A stretch of 64,000 nt of DNA from Amborella trichopoda (lineage: Eukaryota > Streptophyta > Magnoliopsida > Amborellales > Amborellaceae), in contig NW_006499364.1 in the NCBI RefSeq assembly GCF_000471905.2, positions 4,645,915 to 4,709,914 on the forward strand, given 5' to 3'. Numbering within the stretch: the stretch's first letter is position 1; each line of letters starts with the position of its first letter. Below are positions 58,273 through 64,000 of the stretch, piece after piece. The translations under genes were made by a program, and so were the position numbers. The notes under the pieces are model-generated. The model was not told where the DNA came from and ran no database searches. It saw nothing but the letters and a program-made list of their open reading frames with translations.

Positions 58273-59202
58273 TCATTCATTGTCCCATATGAATGGGGTG
58301 TCCTTCTTAAGGAGTTTATTGAATGATGCGCACTTATCCGCCAGTTGTGAAATGAAACACCTTATGAATTGTGTGCGACCTTGACGCCCATGGATTTCTC
58401 TGACGCTTCGAGGCGGAGGCATTTCAGTGATGGCTCGTATTTTGGACGGGTCCACCTCAATGCTTCTTTAGCTTACTAGAAAGCCTAATAATTTGCTGGA
58501 TTCAAATCCAAAGGCACATTTTTGTGGATTGAGTTTGAGTTGATGTTTCCGGAGTCTTTCGAAAATGGTTCTCAAGTTGGTGAGATGATCAGACCTGGTC
58601 TTTGACTTAACCAGAATGTCGTCGACATAGTCTTCCATAATGGTATGCATTGGATCGTGGAAGATGCTAGTCATTGTCTGTTAATAAGTTGCTCCTGCGT
58701 TTTTGACACCAAAGGGCATGACTTTGTAACAGTAGGTTCCCCATTCTATTATGAATTACATCTTAGTTTGGTCTTTTTCTGTCATGAGGATTTGGTTGTA
58801 GCCCGAGAAGCCGTCCATGAATGATAACATCTTGTGGCCCGCAATGTTGTCGACCAAGGCATATATGTTTGATAACGAAAAATTGTCTTTGGGACATGCC
58901 TTATTGAGGTCTCTGTAATCGACACACACTCGGATCCTCCCGTCTTTCTTGGGTACGACCACTATGTTGGCCAACCATTCTGAATAATTGATGGGAGTAC
59001 TGAACCTCTCCTTGAGCAGTTTGTAGATTTCTTCTTTGATTTTGAGCTCGAGGTGGGTCCTTTGATGTCGGAGTTTCTGCTTTATAGGCTTCGCTCTTTC
59101 GTTGAATATTAGGTGATGTTGCACTAATGTGGGATCTAACCTTGGCATACCATTGTATGACCAGGCGAAGATATCGCGATATTCCTTGAGAAAGGAAATC
59201 AC
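58273..59202 (-). pseudogene. Tat-like reverse transcriptase remnant
   Basis: Readable RT blocks: FAWSYNGMP, KQKLRHQRTHLELKIKEEIY, WLANIVVVPKKDGRIRVCVD and DYRDLNKACPKDNF at 58756-59202, then DYVDDILVKSKTRSDHLTNL and RLRKHQLKLNPQKCAFGFES at 58468-58674, then MPPPRSVREIHGRQGRTQFI at 58273-58455. The order and wording are those of Tat-lineage gypsy elements. It is decayed. Confidence 0.82.
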
Positions 59203-61967
59203 ATGTTCCTGCTCCTCAAAAGATAAGGAGGCTCCAATCTTGGTTAACCTTAAGTCCTTCTCAGTTCCTAGGTTTATGTCAATCGTCTTTTCGATGATAG
59301 CCGTTGGGTCACCATCGAATATCTTCTTGAATTGCTCAATATGGGAAGTAAGTTTCTCAGGTTGAGAGATTTCTTCAGACTCTTGACTCTCTTAATCTTT
59401 GTCTTGATCATCCAATTCATCATCTCGGGTATTATACACCGTTATTGGTCTATCTTGAGAGTTTGTTGTTTTGGAAAATTCTTTTTTATTATTATCAACT
59501 TTATCATGTTTTGAATTTTCATCGGTTTTTGAAATATTGGAAAAGGTGTCCCTTATGGGACTCACGAGAGAAATGTTGGGAATTGGACACGCAGGCTGGT
59601 TAGATGGCCACCCCTCGTCTATCCGTTTTTTGGGACCGAGACTTGAAGGTGCCGCTGATATGCTTCCAGCGATTCTTAAGACAAAGGAATGATCGACCAA
59701 TTCTGTCCTTGGGCTGGTGTTGGTGGACGAGCACCCTTGGCTATGTTAGAGCCAACTGTGCACACCTCCTCCAAATCCAGGTCAGCAAATAGGTCTTCAA
59801 TTCCTAGTCCTTGAGTGTGCTGAGATGTGGAAGAAGGATAATCCCCTGTTGGGGATTCAAGGATCACTTTCGGCCATTTTGGAGGACAGGCACGAGAGGA
59901 TCGAGGCTTTCAATGCCCCCTGATATGAAGCACAGAGGGCTTGAAGGCTTTATCCAGCTTTAAAATAGTGTGAGAGTACGCCCGAGCCCTCTTCGATCCC
60001 CTTTTCCAGTTTTGGCTTTAGGTGATGCAGAAATCGCTTCCTTTACGCCTTGCTCTTGACTTCCCCAACCATAACCAGGTTGGAAGCCTTGAAAGAAGAG
60101 TATGTGTCAGGCTTCAAGGGACCCGAAGTCATATCGATGTTGGCATTGGATAATCTCCTCCATCGATGAGGAAGTTTGCAAAATTTGAGGAACGGGACGC
60201 TGGCTCTAGGCATAAAGTGGCACAATCAGCTTGCTCGAAGGAAGCGAGTGGGATTTCCCCGAGCTCGATCCCTACGGCTAGCTTTTCGCTATGTGTGCTA
60301 GGATTAAGAAAGAAGGGTCGTCGTAACGCCATTTTTTGTTGGAAATTTTAGGCATTGATGTAGCGTGGAGCTGACCACGAGGTTTTCGTGGAGCTAGGGT
60401 CTTCCTAGCAACATGTTGAAAGAAGGTTTTATGTCTAAGACATATTACTTTACTGGCTGAATGGTGGGGCCAATCTTGAGTGTGAGAGGCATAATGCCCT
60501 CAGCTTGCCTCTTGGTCCCATCATATGCAGCGATGGTTACCTAACACGGTTTGAAGTCATCCGGTGTTTTGCCTATCTACTTCACCGTTTTCATAGGGCA
60601 TATATTCAGGGATGCCCCATTATCAACCAACACTCTCCTTATGTCATATCCTTTCATGAAAATAGTGATATGAAGAGGATGGATGTGAAAGCGATTGACA
60701 TTAGCCGGGATGTCATCTTTCGTGAATATGATTGGCGCTAGTTGATCATCCTGCACAACTCATCCGTTGTGTGTTGCTCGGGATGTGGTTCTTAGCAAGA
60801 ACCTTTTCAATTTGCGCTCTATGTGCTGGCAAATTCGCAAGCAGTTCCAAGATGGAGATTTGAGCTTAGATCTTCTCGAGATGAGTCAGTAGATCATAGG
60901 TGGTTGCGAATCCTTGAGTTCTTTTATTAGGTTCATGATCCGCAACCCCTGCTGGTGGTTTGGCAATTGAAGTGGCTATCATTCTTTCATCAAGAGTGTC
61001 CGCCATCAATTGGATGGGTTTGAACACTTGACCTCTTCGGGTTAAGGAATAAACTTCGCCAGCTTGAAGCTCGATAGGGTCAGTCCTAGCGAGAGTAATG
61101 GGAGACCTCGGGGTGTTGGCCCCTTGTTTGGAAGATGATCCCTTTTCATCAGCTTTGACCATGTCAATCGCGAGGGCATCATCTTCGTCATACTGGTCCC
61201 ACTTAGGAGGATCATCAGAGTTCGAGGACGAAGAGTTTCCTCTAAGAAGACTCAAAATATCTTCTTCAACTCTTAAAGATGATGATCACAAGCAAATATG
61301 AATTGGCTGGGATCATCTTCTTCGTCTCCGTTTTCAATCATGTGAGTGATAACATCCTCCTTTGAGTTACTCGGAGCTCCCATTTCTTCGGTCGTTGTGG
61401 CTGTAGTTTTTAGGAGAGGGTTTGTGAAGATACCCATCTTCTGATTAGGTTCTTTGGCAGGTTGATTTCTAGATCCGACAGTGATGTCGCCCCTATTAAT
61501 CAACCCTTGAATCACCTGCTTCAAGTAGAAATAGTTTTGGGTATCATGGGCATGGTTTCTATGCCACTTTCACCATATGTTCTTATCCTTAACCTCAAAT
61601 AGTGGTTCTGATGGTGGCGGTTGAACCATGGTTTGCTTCAAGAGTAATTTCAACACTTTTTCTAACGGGTCTTTGAGAGGAGTGAAGTTGTCCTCTCACC
61701 TTCGATTGTTATTTTGAGCGTTAGCTCTAGGATGACCCCTTCGATTTTGATTCCAATTATTGTGTTGGGTGGCTGAACCCTAAGTTGGTCCATTCACAAC
61801 AATTTTGTTAAACTGAACGGAAGTTTTCCCCTTGCCGTTGCACTTATTTTTATTTTGGGGAGTCGTGATAGGTTTGTTATCGGGCCTAGTACTGAGGGGT
61901 GTCCCTCTCACCCTTTCATGTCACGCCACCTGCTCGATCATGGAGTCGAAAGAGTGGGGGATAAACC

Positions 61968-62462
61968 CTAGCTAAAGAAGGCCTTGTATTTAGGAGCTGC
62001 ATTTTCTAAGGCCATGGATATTTTAGCTGGGTCCATAAGTGGACATTCGATGACCCGCATCGCCGCCTTGCATAATCGACCGATAAAATCCTCGAAGGAA
62101 TCTCCTGGGTCTTGTTTGGTTGCACTGAGCTCGCCTAGGGAAAGAGATCTTGGTGTCAACCCACGATAATGAGAGACGAACTGGTTGAACATTTCTTCAG
62201 GAGTTATGTGTGTTTGAGCTGTAATTATTCTCTGATGCCAGTTTAAACCCTCACTGATCAAAGTTTGTGAAAACAGAGCCTTCAACTGGTTTGGCCTGTC
62301 TCGCAAGGCTCGGAGGGACAGGAGGTACGCGTTGATGTAAATATCTAGGTCACTCTTCCCATTGAATTTGTTTTTAAACTCTAGAATGACAAACCTAGGG
62401 GGAAGGTTTTCCATGCCTCTAAGGATCTCATGAACATAAGCCTTTTGGGGGTAGGATTTCAT
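61968..62462 (-). pseudogene. Tat-like gag core remnant
   Basis: The longest clean minus frame in this element (164 codons) begins near MKSYPQKAYVHEILRGMENL and contains NKFNGKSDLDIYINAYLLSL and DPGDSFEDFIGRLCKAAMRV, the layout of a retrotransposon gag capsid domain (target recognition by Phe/Trp-rich helices). It is part of the broken element 57516-63371. Confidence 0.7.
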
Positions 62463-63371
62463 GCATACCCATCCTTACAAGGATATCTTGTATCGCTTTT
62501 AAGGTGCCTTCTTGTTGGGTATTCGGCATAAGAGTAGGCCCACCAGTCGGTGGGTACTTAAGTGTAGATTGGTAAGTTGAGATTTGGTGTACATGTGGGC
62601 TTGTATGGGCCCGAGGTTGATGGGCCGCGGTTACCGGAATGGTTTGATACATTTGTGCCTGAGGGGCATACTGGCCCATAGGTGTCGCCAACGGTTGCGG
62701 AATGACACAGTTTGTTAGACCCAATGGACTAAGGGGACAGATTGAAGAACGGACTGACTCGGCTGTGCTAAGGGTTGACCTATACCACTAACTTCGTTTG
62801 GGTTTGACCCCTGAGCTAAGGCATGAACAGTGTAACCTAAGTCAACCAGACTTTTAAGGCCAGCTTGGACGCCTATCTCTCCTATGGGTTGATCTAAATT
62901 GACGCCTCAACTTCGTACAGAGTTAAGAACATCGTGAGCGGTACAATGGTGGCTCGAGGTTGGATTGGATCTCCTTGACGTAGGTGGGTCTTGGTTCTGA
63001 GACCACTGCATCTCAAGGTTATCTTTGTTCGAGTTGTGAGAATTGGTATTAGATGCCGCATGAATTTATTCCCTCACTCGACTTCTACTTTGGCTACCTA
63101 AAATCCCCTATAGGACGACGCCTGGTCGGACACCCTGACTATTCAACATTTTTCGGGCTGAATTAGCTTTTCGGATCACACCAATTTCGAGACTAGGAGT
63201 GGACCCTTGGGACTCTGCCTCCAACTGAAGACCTGGGTGTTGGATAATGGATTGGCTTGAGGTCTGTTGATAGATCCATGGGATTGCAGCATATTGGTCC
63301 CTAGGTTTTGGAAGGTTTGCTTTAGAGTCAACTGTGGAGCAATCATCATGGTTGTCTTGAGTAACCGACAT

Positions 63372-64000
63372 GGTGACTCTCTTTGGCTGGGTTCTAGAAT
63401 CTAGACTTAGGTAAGGGCTAGACTCGACGGCTTAGGGCAAACCTAACCCGACTCTCGGGGCAAAACTTTTGCTGAGACTTAGGCTAAGACTAGATTAGAA
63501 CCTAAACTTGCTAAACTCAAAGGGTTTTGGTCCAGACCTTGAACTAGGGTAAGCCTAGTCTAGCTCTAGAGGCAACTCTAAGCTTAGACCTATGCTAAAA
63601 CCTAGACTAAGAACTAGACCAGATGGGTGTGAGTCTTAGCTCGGACCAAGAGTGAGTCTATGTTTGGACCTGGGTGTGAGCCTGGTTCGGACCTGGACTG
63701 AGCTGGGTGCAAGCCTAGGCATGGACCTAGAGGGTTGTGATAATCAGACCGAGTATGGACTGAAACTGGATCAAGGATGAACTACGAATGAGCCTTCGGC
63801 TTGGACCAAGTGGGGGCCTAGATTCCGACCTAGGTGTTAACCTAGTTCAGACCTGGGCTAGGTTGGGTATAAGCATGAACTTGGACCTAGAGAGTTTTAA
63901 TGATCAGGCCAGGTATAGACCTAGACTGGATCAAAGATGAAGTAGGAACGAGCCACGGCTCAGACCAAGAGGGGCCTAAGTTCGGACCAAGGTGAAACCT
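63372..64000. repeat. 160-bp tandem repeat with short GGACC(T/C) words
   Basis: Two units begin at about 63667 and 63827, with a third starting near 63985. They share GGACCTAGAG, GACTGGATCAA and GCCTAG words. Upstream (63400-63660) a simpler field of AGACCTA/CTAGACTA words continues. It lies just 5' of the Tat-like gag and runs off the window, so it may be the untranslated leader or LTR of that element. Confidence 0.7.

Larger units (their letters stand above)
57516..63371 (-). mobile_element. Tat-like gypsy element, gag to RNase H
   Basis: Minus-strand parts in order: gag N-side 62428-63371, gag core 61968-62462 (LRALRDRPNQLKALFSQTLI, LNWHQRIITAQTHITPEEMF), a gag/protease-side region 59676-61524, RT 58273-59202 and RNase H 57516-57959. 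The RT reads YRDIFAWSYNGMPRLDPTLV, VVVPKKDGRIRVCVDYRDLN and MDGFSGYNQI; the RNase H reads GRLAKWTMLLSKFAIKYVTQ. These words place it in the Tat (Ogre/Retand-like) lineage. The integrase and 3' LTR are not seen, and the 5' side runs on past the window. It is broken in more than ten places. Confidence 0.8.

Overview
This window is nuclear DNA of a flowering plant. It is AT-rich, almost all repeats, and holds degraded LTR retrotransposons of plant-type lineages (Ty1/copia; Ty3/gypsy chromoviruses of the CRM-like and Tekay/Del types; Tat-like elements), RTE- and L1-type LINEs, hAT and foldback elements and many minisatellites. It also holds one clear host gene with normal GT-AG introns. The species cannot be told from the sequence.

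The host gene is the 5' part of a VPS35L-like gene (Retriever subunit, endosomal recycling) on the minus strand. The start codon is at 31841 and six coding exons can be read down to 10860, one of them a 31-base microexon. All junctions are in phase except one place, where a further exon must lie in the 14.2-kb first intron. The rest of the gene (the C-terminal majority) was not found and probably lies left of the window or is lost. A 490-base assembly gap lies in intron 10957-13536.

Layout: 1-1833, a degenerate 23-base GAATC minisatellite and one unexplained coding-like stretch. 1834-8989, an old Ty1/copia element with both LTRs, flanked by a 5-base target duplication. 8995-10859, a LINE remnant and unassigned sequence. 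10860-31841, the VPS35L-like gene, whose first intron holds a chromovirus fossil (about 21.56-28.0 kb) into which an RTE LINE and a hAT element have inserted, plus a second RTE LINE with an 18-base perfect target duplication. 31842-36954, intergenic DNA with an inverted-repeat element, a MITE and a GC-rich block. 36955-46142, a Tekay/Del-type gypsy element on the minus strand with 3.1-kb LTRs. 46142-54780, a block with at least seven different minisatellite families, an LTR-like promoter/poly(A) region and a plus-strand coiled-coil coding remnant. 54938-57514, a gag-only Tat-like remnant. 57516-64000, a Tat-like gag-RT-RNase H remnant with a 160-base tandem repeat upstream.

No complete host gene, tRNA, rRNA or CRISPR array was seen. 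Identifications rest on remembered family motifs; no search could be run. The best candidates for a second look are the VPS35L microexon gene with its enlarged intron, the dated nest of insertions, the gag-only Tat-like element beside a divergent coiled-coil ORF, and the minisatellite-rich block.
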